A stretch of DNA of 64,000 bases from Blastopirellula sp. J2-11. GTDB taxonomy: Bacteria > Planctomycetota > Planctomycetia > Pirellulales > Pirellulaceae. Positions within the stretch are counted from its first letter, which is position 1. Each line of letters begins with the position of its first letter. Location: assembly GCF_024584705.1 (NCBI RefSeq), contig NZ_CP097384.1, positions 2,542,001-2,606,000 on the forward strand, given 5' to 3'. A model generated the notes under the pieces. The model ran no database searches and was not told the DNA's origin. It saw only the letters and a list, made by a program, of their open reading frames with translations. Shown here piece by piece: positions 44,098 to 53,364 of this stretch. The position numbers were made by a program, and so were the translations under genes.

Positions 44098-44642
44098 TTC
44101 TCGATTCCTGTAGTTGCCGGCATTTTTTTGGCGTCGACCAGCCAGCGATTGAGTTGCAGAACTTTGGCTTCCGCGATCGGTTCGCACCAGGTTCCGTCCA
44201 AGACGACATAGCCGTCGCACCACCGCCCATACTCGGCAGGCACGTCACGTTGTTTCCATTCGCGCGCGCGCTCGGCCAGGCGAACGACGACGGCGACTGA
44301 TTCGCGCGGAGGCGATGATCCGGCTGCTTCGTATTTTGCGACGCCGATAAAGAAGCATTCGATCGCTTCCAGCGGGACGTGAAACGCGCCGGCGCCGGGA
44401 AACCGCAGCACCAGGTTGGGATGCTCGTAGCGGATTCGGGGAGGCTGCCACAAGCGAAAGGTCACCACCGCCGCAACAATCGCCGCGGCGAGCAGGCCGA
44501 GGGCGAATCCCCCAGCGACCGGGCTGCGCAGCAGTGCGGATAATCCGCTACAAGCGAAGAAAATGGTGGAAAACAGGGCCGCGACCTGGGCCGGGCGTTG
44601 ATTGGCGGCAAGCCAAAGAGAAGGAGGAATTGGGCTATTCAT
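44094..44642 (-). CDS. Membrane protein upstream of mfnB
   Basis: A 182-residue protein with two transmembrane helices (about 20-38 and 44-66) and a soluble C-terminal domain of about 110 residues (YEHPNLVLRFPGAGAFHVPL, AVVVRLAERAREWKQRD). I do not recognise the family. It resembles small PH-like membrane proteins in having a helical hairpin anchor then a beta-rich part. The ATG 44642 was chosen because the 15 extra residues of the longer frame are basic and non-hydrophobic. It is translationally coupled to mfnB (ATGA overlap). Confidence 0.7.
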   Translation of the reverse strand: MNSPIPPSLWLAANQRPAQVAALFSTIFFACSGLSALLRSPVAGGFALGLLAAAIVAAVVTFRLWQPPRIRYEHPNLVLRFPGAGAFHVPLEAIECFFIGVAKYEAAGSSPPRESVAVVVRLAERAREWKQRDVPAEYGRWCDGYVVLDGTWCEPIAEAKVLQLNRWLVDAKKMPATTGIEK

Positions 44643-44932
44643 AATGGCGGGAAAGTGGCGATGCGCCCGATTATCGCGACTATGCATCGGCGCAAGAGCC
44701 TTATCATAGAGGGGATGCGACGATTCGCCAATAAATTAAGGCTCGTTAATGCCGCCTTGGCGACAAATTGGCTCCGTGGTAGCTTGTTTGTCGTTGCTAG
44801 TGACCTATGTTTGCCTGCATTCGCGTCGATCAGATTATCTCCAAATTGGAGGAAATGGCCGTCGCTTCCCACCGCAAACCGTGCAAGTCAATCGCTTTGG
44901 CCTGCATGTCCGAACCCTTCGGAAGTAGAGTC

Positions 44933-46540
44933 ATGCCTAACGCAATCATCAATTCTGACCACAGCGAATCAGCTTTCTCTGGAACGGCTATGTCCCACGA
45001 TCACCACGAAGGCGGTTCGGATCGGCCCGTATTGCTTGCGATTGCCGCTATCCTTGTTGCGTTTCTATTGGCGACGCTCGCCGGCTGGACGCAACCGCAA
45101 GCGTCGCACGTCGCCGTCGAAGCGACGCATGACGAACATGCCGCAGCAGGGGAACACCACGAAGCGGAGCATGCCGCGGCCGATCATGGTCATGCACACG
45201 CGCCGCCTCACATGGCGGCAGTTGCTCCGTTTATCTTGCTGTTGGGCGCGATTGCGGTTTTTCCGCTGGTCGGATTTACGGCTCACTGGTGGGAAAGTAA
45301 CACTAATCGCTTCCTGGTCGCGATAATTCTGGCCGGCGTTACGCTGGTCTACTATCTGGTCCTTTATTCGGAAGCAGGATTTGGCGCCGCGATCTCCCGC
45401 ATCGATCACGCGATCTTGAAAGAATATATCCCATTCATCGTCCTCCTCTTTTCGCTCTACGTCATCTCGGGCGGAATTCGCATTGAAGGAGACATGCCGG
45501 CTCACCCGCTTACCAACGCCACCTTCTTGGGCGTGGGGGGATTGTTGGCCAGCTTTATCGGCACTACTGGGGCTGCGATGTTGTTGATTCGCCCGCTGAT
45601 CGAGACCAATAAAGAACGCAAATACGTCCAGCATACGGTCGTCTTCTTTATCTTCGTCGTTTGCAATTGCGGCGGCTGTTTGTTGCCGATCGGCGATCCG
45701 CCGTTGTTCCTGGGATATCTGGAAGGCGTTGATTTCCTCTGGACGATGTGGGCGCTGTGGATGCCGTGGCTCATGGTCAATATTGTGTTGATCGCGATGT
45801 TCTATCTGATCGACAAATTCTACTATTACCCCAAAGAAAAGAAGTCAGACGTCGCTCGTGACGAAACCGAAATCTCGCCGCTCCGCATTCGCGGCTTGAT
45901 GCCGAACGCGCTGTTGCTGGTCGGCGTGATCTTGTCGGTCGCCTTGTTGGATCCGCAAAAGCCGTTCCCAGGAACCGATTGGCATCCGTTCGTCTACTTG
46001 CGAGAAGTGGTGCAATTGGCCTTGGTCGGGCTCAGCCTCTGGTTGGGCTCGAAGGCGGTTCGCACCGATAACAAGTTTAACTACCATGCGATCGTCGAAG
46101 TCGCCGCGTTGTTCGTCGGCATCTTCATCTGCATGCAGCCGGCGCTGGAATTGCTCAACTTGCATGGTCCCAACCTGGGGATCGACACGCCGCAAAAGTT
46201 TTTCTGGATCACCGGCAGCTTGTCGGCGGTGCTAGATAACGCTCCCACCTACTTGGTTTTCTTCAAGACGGCTGACGCTCAGTACTCGGGCCAGCATCTG
46301 GTTCAAATGCTGCACATGGAGGGAGGCGCCGAAGCTTCTCTGAAATTGGTCGCCATTAGCTTGGGCGCCGTTTTCATGGGAGCGATGACCTATATCGGCA
46401 ACGGTCCCAACTTTATGGTCCGTGCGATTGCCGAAGAATCGGGCGTCCGGATGCCTAGCTTTTTCGGTTATGTGCTGTTTTACAGCTTGCCGATCCTGCT
46501 GCCGGTAATGGTCGTGATGTCGTTAATCTTCCTGCGATAA
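44933..46540 (+). CDS. NhaD/CitMHS-type sodium:proton antiporter
   Basis: A 535-residue multi-pass permease of the ion transporter superfamily. The first helix (LLAIAAILVAFLLATLAGW) is followed by a His/Glu/Ala-rich loop of about 45 residues (HDEHAAAGEHHEAEH), then about ten helices. Conserved elements: TNATFLGVGGLLASFIGTTG, NCGGCLLPIGDPPLFLGYL, and, in the second half, GSLSAVLDNAPTYLVFF and TYIGNGPNFMVRAIAEESG. The LDNAPTY and GDPP motifs are typical of NhaD-like Na+/H+ antiporters. Start is uncertain: ATG 44933 (GGAAG upstream) or ATG 44990. The His-rich loop may be a pH or metal sensor (inference). Confidence 0.88.
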   Translation: MPNAIINSDHSESAFSGTAMSHDHHEGGSDRPVLLAIAAILVAFLLATLAGWTQPQASHVAVEATHDEHAAAGEHHEAEHAAADHGHAHAPPHMAAVAPFILLLGAIAVFPLVGFTAHWWESNTNRFLVAIILAGVTLVYYLVLYSEAGFGAAISRIDHAILKEYIPFIVLLFSLYVISGGIRIEGDMPAHPLTNATFLGVGGLLASFIGTTGAAMLLIRPLIETNKERKYVQHTVVFFIFVVCNCGGCLLPIGDPPLFLGYLEGVDFLWTMWALWMPWLMVNIVLIAMFYLIDKFYYYPKEKKSDVARDETEISPLRIRGLMPNALLLVGVILSVALLDPQKPFPGTDWHPFVYLREVVQLALVGLSLWLGSKAVRTDNKFNYHAIVEVAALFVGIFICMQPALELLNLHGPNLGIDTPQKFFWITGSLSAVLDNAPTYLVFFKTADAQYSGQHLVQMLHMEGGAEASLKLVAISLGAVFMGAMTYIGNGPNFMVRAIAEESGVRMPSFFGYVLFYSLPILLPVMVVMSLIFLR

Positions 46541-46659
46541 GCGGGTAATACTTGGTCGGCGAAGCGAGGGGCGCCTTGTTTCGCCGCTAGTCGTCCGGCT
46601 CTCGACTTAGTACGCTGGAGCAAAGTACCGACTTTCGCTCCAGCGACATAGATGCAGCC

Positions 46660-47838
46660 GTGAATCACGAATACGTCGAATCTCAAGCCCAACTCACTGA
46701 TCTTTGCGACCGGCTTCGGTCAGAGTCGCACATCTATTTTGATACCGAGTTCGTCTCGGAAGACGTCTATTTGCCTGACTTATGTCTGGTGCAAATTGCG
46801 GCCGGTGACATATTGGCTATTATCGATCCGAAACGGATGGATGATATGAACGTCTTTTGGGAGCTGATCGCCGGCGGCGATCATGTCTCGGTCGTTCACT
46901 CGGGGCGCGAAGAATTTTTGTTCTGCTATCGTGCGACCGGCAAACCGCCGGCCAATCTGTTCGATACGCAAATCGCCGGCGGCCTGATTGGAATGGAGTA
47001 CCCTGCTTCGTTCGGTAATTTGATCCTGCGGCTGCTCGACGAAAAGCTTCCCAAAGGCGAAACACGCACCGATTGGCGCGTTCGCCCCCTCAGCTCGCGG
47101 CAGATCGAATATGCGCTGAATGACGTCGCCTATCTCGGCCCCGCCGCCCAAGAGTTAGAAAAAGAGCTGATCAAGCTGGATCGCTTCTCCTGGTTGCAGG
47201 AAGAAATGACCTCCTGGCAGGAAGCGCTGATCGAATCGACGCAGCGCGCACGCTGGCGAAACGTTTCAGGCACCGGCAGTCTCAGTCGCCGATCGCTGGC
47301 GATCGTTCGCGAACTCTGGAAGTGGCGCGACAATCGGGCGTCCGCCGCCAACATCCCTGCTCGTCGAATCTTGCGTGATGACCTGATCGCGGAGTTGGCG
47401 AAGCGAAAATCGTCGAACCTGAAGCAAATTCGTGCAATCCGCGGCATGCAGCGCAGCGACCTGAATCGCTACTTTGAAGAGATCGCCGACGCAATTCAAA
47501 TCGCGCTCGACCTGGACGAAAACGACTGCCCCTCGTCGCAGCCAAGCTGGAACCAGGGAAAGCAATATGGCGTGCTCGGCCAATTTTTGGCGGCCGCGTT
47601 GGGAAGCATCTGTCGCGAGGCGAAAGTCGCGCCCAGTCTAGCTTGCACCGTGCAAGATGTCCGTGATCTGATTGCTCATCATATGGACGGAGCCCCAGAA
47701 GCGCCGTCGCTAACGCAAGGTTGGCGAGCCGAAGTGATCGGCAAGACGATCGAGGAACTGCTGGACGGTTCGCTGGTCGTTCGTGTTGGTGATCCTCGCG
47801 CGGTGGAGCCGTTGGCTTTTGATCGCCGCAACGACTAA
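46660..47838 (+). CDS. rnd: Ribonuclease D
   Basis: A 392-residue 3'-5' exoribonuclease. The exonuclease domain has Exo I IYFDTEFVSED (D and E ligands), Exo II VVHSGREEFLF (the usual D of this motif appears as E) and Exo III EYALNDVAYL (Y-x3-D). The HRDC domain (about 215-290: LAIVRELWKWRDNRASAANIP) follows, and an extra C-terminal region. GTG start at 46660. The role is tRNA 3'-end maturation. The Exo II substitution is conservative but worth noting. Confidence 0.92.
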   Translation: MNHEYVESQAQLTDLCDRLRSESHIYFDTEFVSEDVYLPDLCLVQIAAGDILAIIDPKRMDDMNVFWELIAGGDHVSVVHSGREEFLFCYRATGKPPANLFDTQIAGGLIGMEYPASFGNLILRLLDEKLPKGETRTDWRVRPLSSRQIEYALNDVAYLGPAAQELEKELIKLDRFSWLQEEMTSWQEALIESTQRARWRNVSGTGSLSRRSLAIVRELWKWRDNRASAANIPARRILRDDLIAELAKRKSSNLKQIRAIRGMQRSDLNRYFEEIADAIQIALDLDENDCPSSQPSWNQGKQYGVLGQFLAAALGSICREAKVAPSLACTVQDVRDLIAHHMDGAPEAPSLTQGWRAEVIGKTIEELLDGSLVVRVGDPRAVEPLAFDRRND

Positions 47839-47942
47839 GCGCTCGATTGAAAGCACAGACGCTGCTCCACTCTTTCGTCTCTTCTCCGCTCAGGTCAATC
47901 TTCACCGGAGCTTCGAGACGCGAGTTTGACGTTGCGCTTTTT

Positions 47943-48134
47943 CCCTGGTTGGCCGCGATAGCTCCGCTATCGGGGCGGCGCAGCCGTAAGAGGCATTGGT
48001 TCCCGGTATGCAGCTCGGGGCCATTTCGCCATTTCAAACGGCGCGGCAACCACCGCTCTAGGTCCGGCCGCGGCTCGATGCCTCTTACCGACTTCGTCGG
48101 CCCCGATAGCGAAGCTATCGCGGCCAACCGGGAT
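47943..48134. repeat. Long imperfect inverted repeat, family C
   Basis: Arms of about 52 bases (47943-47997 and 48078-48134). Outer parts TTGGCCGCGATAGCT and AGCTATCGCGGCCAA are reverse complements, and each arm also has a small hairpin, GATAGCTCCGCTATC and GATAGCGAAGCTATC. TAAGAGGCAT and ATGCCTCTTA mark the inner edge. It lies between RNase D and the DUF11 gene in an area with no coding gene; the minus-strand frame across it is not protein-like. Confidence 0.75.
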
Positions 48135-48211
48135 CCGTTCGGCCAAATAGCGCAACCTCAAAACTCGCGTTTCGGGCTACGAAGAGGATGGGCAAGGCAT
48201 CAGCGTTCTGA

Positions 48212-50467
48212 TTAGCGAAAGCGGCTGTACGGCGTCGGCGACAAGGGGGTCGGTTCGGCCGGACGATGCGCTTCCATGAGCGGCGTCTTCAGCGGAGTCG
48301 CCGGCGACTGCGGCGATTTTGACAGCACTCCTTCTCCATAGAAGCGAGTCGTCTCTTCGCTTGCGAGTTTCGTGACCGGCTCGCGGCAGCGAACTTCGGC
48401 GCGAAAACTGTGACTGCCGGCGGTCAACGCTTTGGCGGAGACTTTCAGGACTAGGTTCTTCTCGGGACCCAGCGACTGGATCGGGCTGAAGATCACCTGA
48501 CCGGCGTCAATGGTCGCCTGGCCTCCAGAGACTTGCGTCGGTTCGATTCCTTGCGAGAATTGAACGGTCACTTCGATCCCTTCGGCCGCTTTGGTGCCGC
48601 GGTTGTCTAGGCGAAATTCGTAGGTTACTTCTTCGCCCACCGGCGCCGGACCCTTCGGATCGTTGACGTATAGTTTCAGATCGGCGACCGATTCGACCAT
48701 CGTCGTGATGTTTTGCGAGGCCAGCAAACCGTCGGACGATCGGCAATTGGCGACGATCGAGTTGTTGCCGCCGACCATCAACGTACAGTCGAGCTTTAAC
48801 GAGCGAACCGCTTTGGCTTCGAGTGCGCCAATCGTCCAGACAACTTTATTGGATACGGCGTTAAATTTGCCGCCTTCTGAGCAGGATTCAAACTTGGCGC
48901 CGGTCGGCAGGGTCGCTTCGGCGGTCACGTCGCTCGCTTGGGCGTTGCCGTTGTTCGTGACGTTGAAAACGTAGCTGGCCGAGGTCGCCGCGTATTTGAC
49001 CGGTGGGCCGCTGGCGACCATTTGCAGGTTGGCGCGACGCACAATCACCGCTTCCGACGCTTGCGATCGGAGTCCGCCATCGGCGAACGCTTCGGCCGAA
49101 ATGTTCAATTCTCCCGCCTGGCGAGCGGCGAATTCGACTTCGATCACTTTCTTTCCGCCCGGCGGAATCTCACCGATCTGGTCGAAGGTGGTCGGGTCTT
49201 GTCCCGCTTTCAACGGCATCAGCGTGATGCCGACGTTTTCGGCGACGCCGCTGCCTGGGTTGGTGATGACGATGCTATAGATCTGCGTTTCGCCAAACAG
49301 CACTTCGCTGGGGCCTTGAATCGCCATGTTCAGTTTTGGTTCGAGCACATTGACCATGGTCGAAGCGCTGGCCGCCGAAAAGGCGACGTCAACGCCCAGG
49401 TCAAAGCCGCGACTGTTGCGAGTCGCCAGTTCCAATTGAAGCGTCCCTTCCGACCCGGCTGGCAAGACTGGAATCTGCCAGACGATAAAATTTGACGCGC
49501 CCCCCATCGTGTTCGCTTGGGCGGTGCCCATGCCGGCGCGTTGGTTGACCAGCTCGACGCCGTGCGGCGTTTGAATCTTGATGGTCAGTTCCCGAGCGTC
49601 GACTTTGCCCAGGTTTTTTGCGACCACTTGGAACAACGCAGGCTTGCCGACGACCATCGACTTTGGACCGATTGTTTGCACCGCGACTGTCGGCGAAGCG
49701 ACTGTCAGCAGCGAGCCGTCGGTCGGTTGGGCGGTTGTTGCCGATTGACCGGAGTCACTACCGCTAAATCGCATCGGGCTCGGACTCTTTTCAGCAGGCT
49801 CTTGTTTCTGCGGAGTTGGTTGGGCGCTCTCGGCTGGGTCAGCGTTCCAACGCGAAATCGGCGCCGGAGCGGCAGGCGCGAAGCGACTTCCACTGGAAGG
49901 CGCGGCAGCAGCCGGGGCTTCCGGTTCGGTCGGCTGACTTGCGGCCGGGTTAAAGCGTCGTGAAGATGGCTGCGGCGCCGCAGCAGCTGGCGGCGTCGAA
50001 GGTTTGAGCGACTTGGAGACTGGATTTCCGCCTTCTTCCATCGCCGACAGCGCGGCTCGCAAAGCTGGCGGTAGTCCCGCGTCGCTGGCTGCTCCACCAG
50101 ATGCGGCTACGGCATGGCGTCGGCTTGACGGCTTTTCGTCTTCTTCAGCCGCGGTCAATTGCGTGGTCGGCGCCGGTAGATCGGTCACGGAGCGTTCGAT
50201 CGGTCGGCGAATAGGCAGCGCGCCTTGGGGCTGAAATTTTTGCAGCGGAGTCAGCTCTTCTTCCGCTCCGGCCAAGCGAATCGCTCCATGCGTATGCCCC
50301 TCATCAAGGGCGATCGCACGGACAGCGCCAGGCAAATGGTCCGCAATTCGGCCCGGCTCCGCAACGTTGCTATCATTCGCAGCGGCTTGGTCGCTGGTAA
50401 GATAGTAGGCGCTGACGGCCACGAGGACGCTAAGGCTGACCGAGATAAAGATCGCTTTTCGGAACAT
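48212..50467 (-). CDS. Large secreted DUF11-repeat protein
   Basis: A 751-residue exported protein. Signal peptide or anchor (MFRKAIFISVSLSVLVAVSAYYL), then about 230 residues of Ala/Pro/Ser-rich linker with repeated SSRRF, GSRFAP and ISRW motifs, then four or more beta-sandwich repeats of the DUF11/CARDB type (about 265-705: LFQVVAKNLGKVDARELTI, YSIVITNPGSGVAENVGI, YVFNVTNNGNAQASDVTAEA, YEFRLDNRGTKAAEGIEVTV). The C-terminus ends PTPYSRFR. The repeats suggest adhesion or scaffold at the cell surface. The ATG at 50467 was chosen. The SRF motifs recur in the thioredoxin/YHS protein at 24999. Function unknown. Confidence 0.85.
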   Translation of the reverse strand: MFRKAIFISVSLSVLVAVSAYYLTSDQAAANDSNVAEPGRIADHLPGAVRAIALDEGHTHGAIRLAGAEEELTPLQKFQPQGALPIRRPIERSVTDLPAPTTQLTAAEEDEKPSSRRHAVAASGGAASDAGLPPALRAALSAMEEGGNPVSKSLKPSTPPAAAAPQPSSRRFNPAASQPTEPEAPAAAAPSSGSRFAPAAPAPISRWNADPAESAQPTPQKQEPAEKSPSPMRFSGSDSGQSATTAQPTDGSLLTVASPTVAVQTIGPKSMVVGKPALFQVVAKNLGKVDARELTIKIQTPHGVELVNQRAGMGTAQANTMGGASNFIVWQIPVLPAGSEGTLQLELATRNSRGFDLGVDVAFSAASASTMVNVLEPKLNMAIQGPSEVLFGETQIYSIVITNPGSGVAENVGITLMPLKAGQDPTTFDQIGEIPPGGKKVIEVEFAARQAGELNISAEAFADGGLRSQASEAVIVRRANLQMVASGPPVKYAATSASYVFNVTNNGNAQASDVTAEATLPTGAKFESCSEGGKFNAVSNKVVWTIGALEAKAVRSLKLDCTLMVGGNNSIVANCRSSDGLLASQNITTMVESVADLKLYVNDPKGPAPVGEEVTYEFRLDNRGTKAAEGIEVTVQFSQGIEPTQVSGGQATIDAGQVIFSPIQSLGPEKNLVLKVSAKALTAGSHSFRAEVRCREPVTKLASEETTRFYGEGVLSKSPQSPATPLKTPLMEAHRPAEPTPLSPTPYSRFR

Positions 50468-50614
50468 AGCTGAAACCCAACTGGGGGATGGAATTCGGTG
50501 GTCTCAGACGTTGGTATCGGTCGTAACGCGCCAACCGGTTTAATGCATTTTGCCGATAGCGGAAAATAGCCTGACTTTGACGGATGTAACGTCCGTCGGG
50601 AGAAAGTAAGAAAT

Positions 50615-50935
50615 ATGTCGAGACGCGAACAGATCGAAGCGTTGCTAGCAGACGAGCCGAACGATTCATTCCTGCTGTACGGCCTGGCGATGGAATATCG
50701 CAAAGAAGGCGCTCATGCCGAGGCGCTCGCCCGCTTTGATCAATTGATCCAGCAAACCCCTCCTTATGTGCCGGCCTACTTCATGGCAGGGCAAATGCTT
50801 GCCGAAGCGGGCCGCGCCAATGAATCGCGAACCTGGCTGCGCGATGGGATCGAGGAAGCGCAGCGACAAGGGAACGCGCACGCTGCCGGCGAAATGTCGG
50901 AACTGTTGATGACGCTCGGCCAAATGGGAGAGTAG
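50615..50935 (+). CDS. TPR-repeat protein
   Basis: A 106-residue protein with two or three tetratricopeptide repeats: FLLYGLAMEYRKEGAHAEAL, FDQLIQQTPPYVPAYFMAGQ, MLAEAGRANESRTWLRDGI. Such small TPR proteins mediate protein binding. It precedes the gamma-carbonic anhydrase gene with four bases between, so the two are cotranscribed. Start ATG 50615; GGAGAAAG lies about 13 bases upstream. Confidence 0.82.
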   Translation: MSRREQIEALLADEPNDSFLLYGLAMEYRKEGAHAEALARFDQLIQQTPPYVPAYFMAGQMLAEAGRANESRTWLRDGIEEAQRQGNAHAAGEMSELLMTLGQMGE

Positions 50936-50939
50936 CCTG

Positions 50940-51461
50940 ATGGAGAAACGGTTGCAGCTAGAGTTCCACGAGCATTTGATCGCTCCGACGGCTTGGATTG
51001 CTCCCACCGCAACGGTGTTGGGAGACGTCACGTTGGGGGCCGAATCGATCGTGCTCTTCTCAGCCGTCGTCCGCGGCGATACCGAACAGATCCGCATCGG
51101 CGCCGCCTGCAATGTGCAAGATGGCGCCGTCTTGCACGCCGATCCCGGCTCCCCTTGCCTGCTGGGAAATCGCGTCTCGGTTGGGCATCGCGCGATTGTG
51201 CATGGCGCGATCGTCGAGGATGACGTCTTGATCGGCATGGGGGCGATTGTCCTCAACAATGCAAAAATCGGAGCCGGCTCGTTGGTCGCTGCCGGCGCTT
51301 TAATTACCGAGAACTGCGAAATCCCGCCGCGCAGCGTCGTGATGGGCGTCCCCGGCAAAGTAGTTCGCCAAACGACCGACGAAGATCTGGCTCGTATCCG
51401 TCATGCGGCTGAGCACTATCGGTTGGCTTCGCAGGAGTATCTGGAAGCGTACGAAGGATAG
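50940..51461 (+). CDS. Gamma-carbonic anhydrase family protein
   Basis: A 173-residue left-handed beta-helix (hexapeptide repeat) protein. The three zinc-binding histidines of Cam-type enzymes are present: H66 (GAVLHAD), H83 and H88 (VGHRAIVHGA). The proton-shuttle loop is reduced, as in the YrdA/PaaY group. Hexapeptide pattern: VLGDVTLGAESIVL, EDDVLIGMGAIVLNNAKIG. It has a short C-terminal helix. It may hydrate CO2 or be a related transferase-fold protein. It lies in an operon with a TPR protein. Confidence 0.88.
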   Translation: MEKRLQLEFHEHLIAPTAWIAPTATVLGDVTLGAESIVLFSAVVRGDTEQIRIGAACNVQDGAVLHADPGSPCLLGNRVSVGHRAIVHGAIVEDDVLIGMGAIVLNNAKIGAGSLVAAGALITENCEIPPRSVVMGVPGKVVRQTTDEDLARIRHAAEHYRLASQEYLEAYEG

Positions 51462-51570
51462 GTGGGGAAATGTCGAATGACTAAATCCTAATGACGAAGG
51501 AGGCCAAGAGGATCTGGCCAAGTCCCCTCTTCATTAGACATTCGTTCTTCGTCATTCGTCATTCCAACAA

Positions 51571-52134
51571 CTACCCTTTCGTCTTCTTGACGCCGCAACC
51601 GCCGACCAGCGAGCAAGTCGAGCAACTACTGCCGCAGCCGGGGCCTTCGTCGGTTCCACAGCCGGGGCCGCAGCCTTCGTCCAACAGCTTGGCGAACTCG
51701 CGAATCCGCACTTTGGCGTCGTACGTTTCGGCCAAACCTTCGGTGAGACGCTCGATTTCCGGCGATACTTCTCCTAGGAAATAGAAGAAGAGCGATTGCC
51801 CGTCGAAGAGTTGTTCGACGTCGATCAGCGTTGCGTCCAGGTTGCGCTGGGCTAGCTGAGCCGTGCAGGCAGACATCGCTTCCTGCTTGTTTTTCTCAAG
51901 TCGCTCTAGCAACATTTCGTCTTGCTGCGTCATGCCGCGCAGGATCGAACCATCGGTATCTTGCCCGCGATCGTTCGCCGGGCTAAGGATCTCTCCCACT
52001 TCCAGGCCGCGCGCAGTACGACAAACGACGCGCATGCCGCGGCGATAAGCGACCGCGTCAACCGAGACGAAGCGGCCAATCTGGCCAACAGCGCCGACGC
52101 GGACTAAGTGAGTGCGTTGGATCGTCGAGATCAT
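51571..52134 (-). CDS. PSP1/RicT-like protein with Cys-rich tail
   Basis: A 187-residue protein of the PSP1 C-terminal domain family (RicT/YaaT). Family pattern: YRRGMRVVCRTARGLEVGEI, LDATLIDVEQLFDGQSLFFYFLG, LTEGLAETYDAKVRIREF. The C-terminus after about residue 153 has seven cysteines (GCGPGCGTDEGPGCGSSCST), which fits the Fe-S cluster known in the Bacillus RicAFT complex, although here the cluster would be on a tail. In Bacillus the complex regulates RNA decay and competence. ATG 52134 is the start. It overlaps nothing and is close to the next minus gene. Confidence 0.82.
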   Translation of the reverse strand: MISTIQRTHLVRVGAVGQIGRFVSVDAVAYRRGMRVVCRTARGLEVGEILSPANDRGQDTDGSILRGMTQQDEMLLERLEKNKQEAMSACTAQLAQRNLDATLIDVEQLFDGQSLFFYFLGEVSPEIERLTEGLAETYDAKVRIREFAKLLDEGCGPGCGTDEGPGCGSSCSTCSLVGGCGVKKTKG

Positions 52135-52266
52135 GCGAAGCCTTGCGGTTGGGGGTATCTATCCCCAATTTTGCCTTGTTTCGCGCGGTTCGCCAAGCGG
52201 CGCCCCGTTTGGCGATGGATGTCGCCTTTTATCGTGACGGTCGCGCCAGCTTCATTTCTGGGGCGC

Positions 52267-53106
52267 TCACAGCGCGCCGTGCTGTTGAAGCCGCTGCTGA
52301 AAGTTCGACCAAAATTGGGTTCCGCGCTCATACTGCTGCGGAGACATCTGGTATCGATATTCCTCCAAATAGTCGAGCTGCTGCTGTGTTGCGTCGAGAT
52401 ACGAGTAATCGCCGCGAGCGAGCGGATTGACCCAGTCGACGTCGCCTGGCTCGCGCTGTCGGACGAAGGAGCCTTGGTCGTCGACAATGATATTGGCGAA
52501 CAAGACCGGCAATTTCATCTGCAATTCGTAGTGCATCTTCTCTTGGGGAGAAAGATCGGCGGTCGCTTCTTCCCAAGCGTCGGCAACATTCTTGGGCGTA
52601 CGGCTGTCAGGAAAACGAATGCCGAGCCCTTTGCCGCTTTGCGTCAATCCATCGAAGTTGAGATCGACCTGCGCCGGCGGCGGAATCAACAGGTTGAGCG
52701 CGCCCTCCTCGTTCAGGCCATCGACCTGAATCGGATCGGCCAGCCGTTGCACATGCTGGATCGTTTGCAGTTCGTCCTGAGAAAGCCCCTTCAAAAAGCT
52801 CTGAGGATCGTTGTAGCCCCCTTCGTTGAGCGAGCGGACCAGGAGATCGCCGTAGTCCTGCTTCAACTGGTCCGGATCATAGTCGGAGGCGTAGCTGGCC
52901 GCTTTTGCGGGGCCAAACCAGTTGGTCCAACTGCTGCGAATATCCTCTTCCAGCGTTTGATCCGAGGAATACTCCTCGGCCGATTCGTAGCCGGAATGGC
53001 CTGCTTGCTGCAATATTTCGCTAAACAGGCTCTGCAGTTGATCGTCGGGCGCAAGCGGTTTGGCGGCGATCGCCGTGCCGGCGCTAGCTGAAGCGTCAAT
53101 TTGCAT
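52267..53106 (-). CDS. Hypothetical protein
   Basis: A 279-residue protein I do not recognise. No signal peptide or membrane helix. It is acidic and Gln/Asp-rich with segments such as LQSLFSEILQQAG, YGDLLVRSLNEGGYNDPQS, LNFDGLTQSGKGLGIRF and FWSNFQQRLQQHG. It could be a structural or helical regulatory protein. The ATG 53106 follows GGGGGA. The frame continues upstream on the minus strand as the antisense of bioB and is not real there. Confidence 0.7.
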   Translation of the reverse strand: MQIDASASAGTAIAAKPLAPDDQLQSLFSEILQQAGHSGYESAEEYSSDQTLEEDIRSSWTNWFGPAKAASYASDYDPDQLKQDYGDLLVRSLNEGGYNDPQSFLKGLSQDELQTIQHVQRLADPIQVDGLNEEGALNLLIPPPAQVDLNFDGLTQSGKGLGIRFPDSRTPKNVADAWEEATADLSPQEKMHYELQMKLPVLFANIIVDDQGSFVRQREPGDVDWVNPLARGDYSYLDATQQQLDYLEEYRYQMSPQQYERGTQFWSNFQQRLQQHGAL

Positions 53107-53364
53107 CGCTGATTTTCCCCCACAATAATCGCGGCCAGCTTCCCCCAAGTTGGGGCTTACTCTGATTTTCGGCAAAGAAATGGGGGAGACTTCAGCATCT
53201 CGCGAAAAAGAGGCTGCCCGCACCTGAAATGCGCAGACGCTTCCGAAATCTAGAGAGACCAGGAGAAATGGCGAGAGAGGGTTCCGCCGACCTACCCTCT
53301 TCCGCCGCTTCGTTTTACAATACGGGGCAATTCTGCAACACACTTTGGGCGACGAGATTGATCG

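Noticed and set aside
47282-48127. Long minus-strand open frame
   Set aside because: It is antisense to RNase D and runs through the family C inverted repeat. The peptide is Arg/Pro/Ser-rich and not protein-like.
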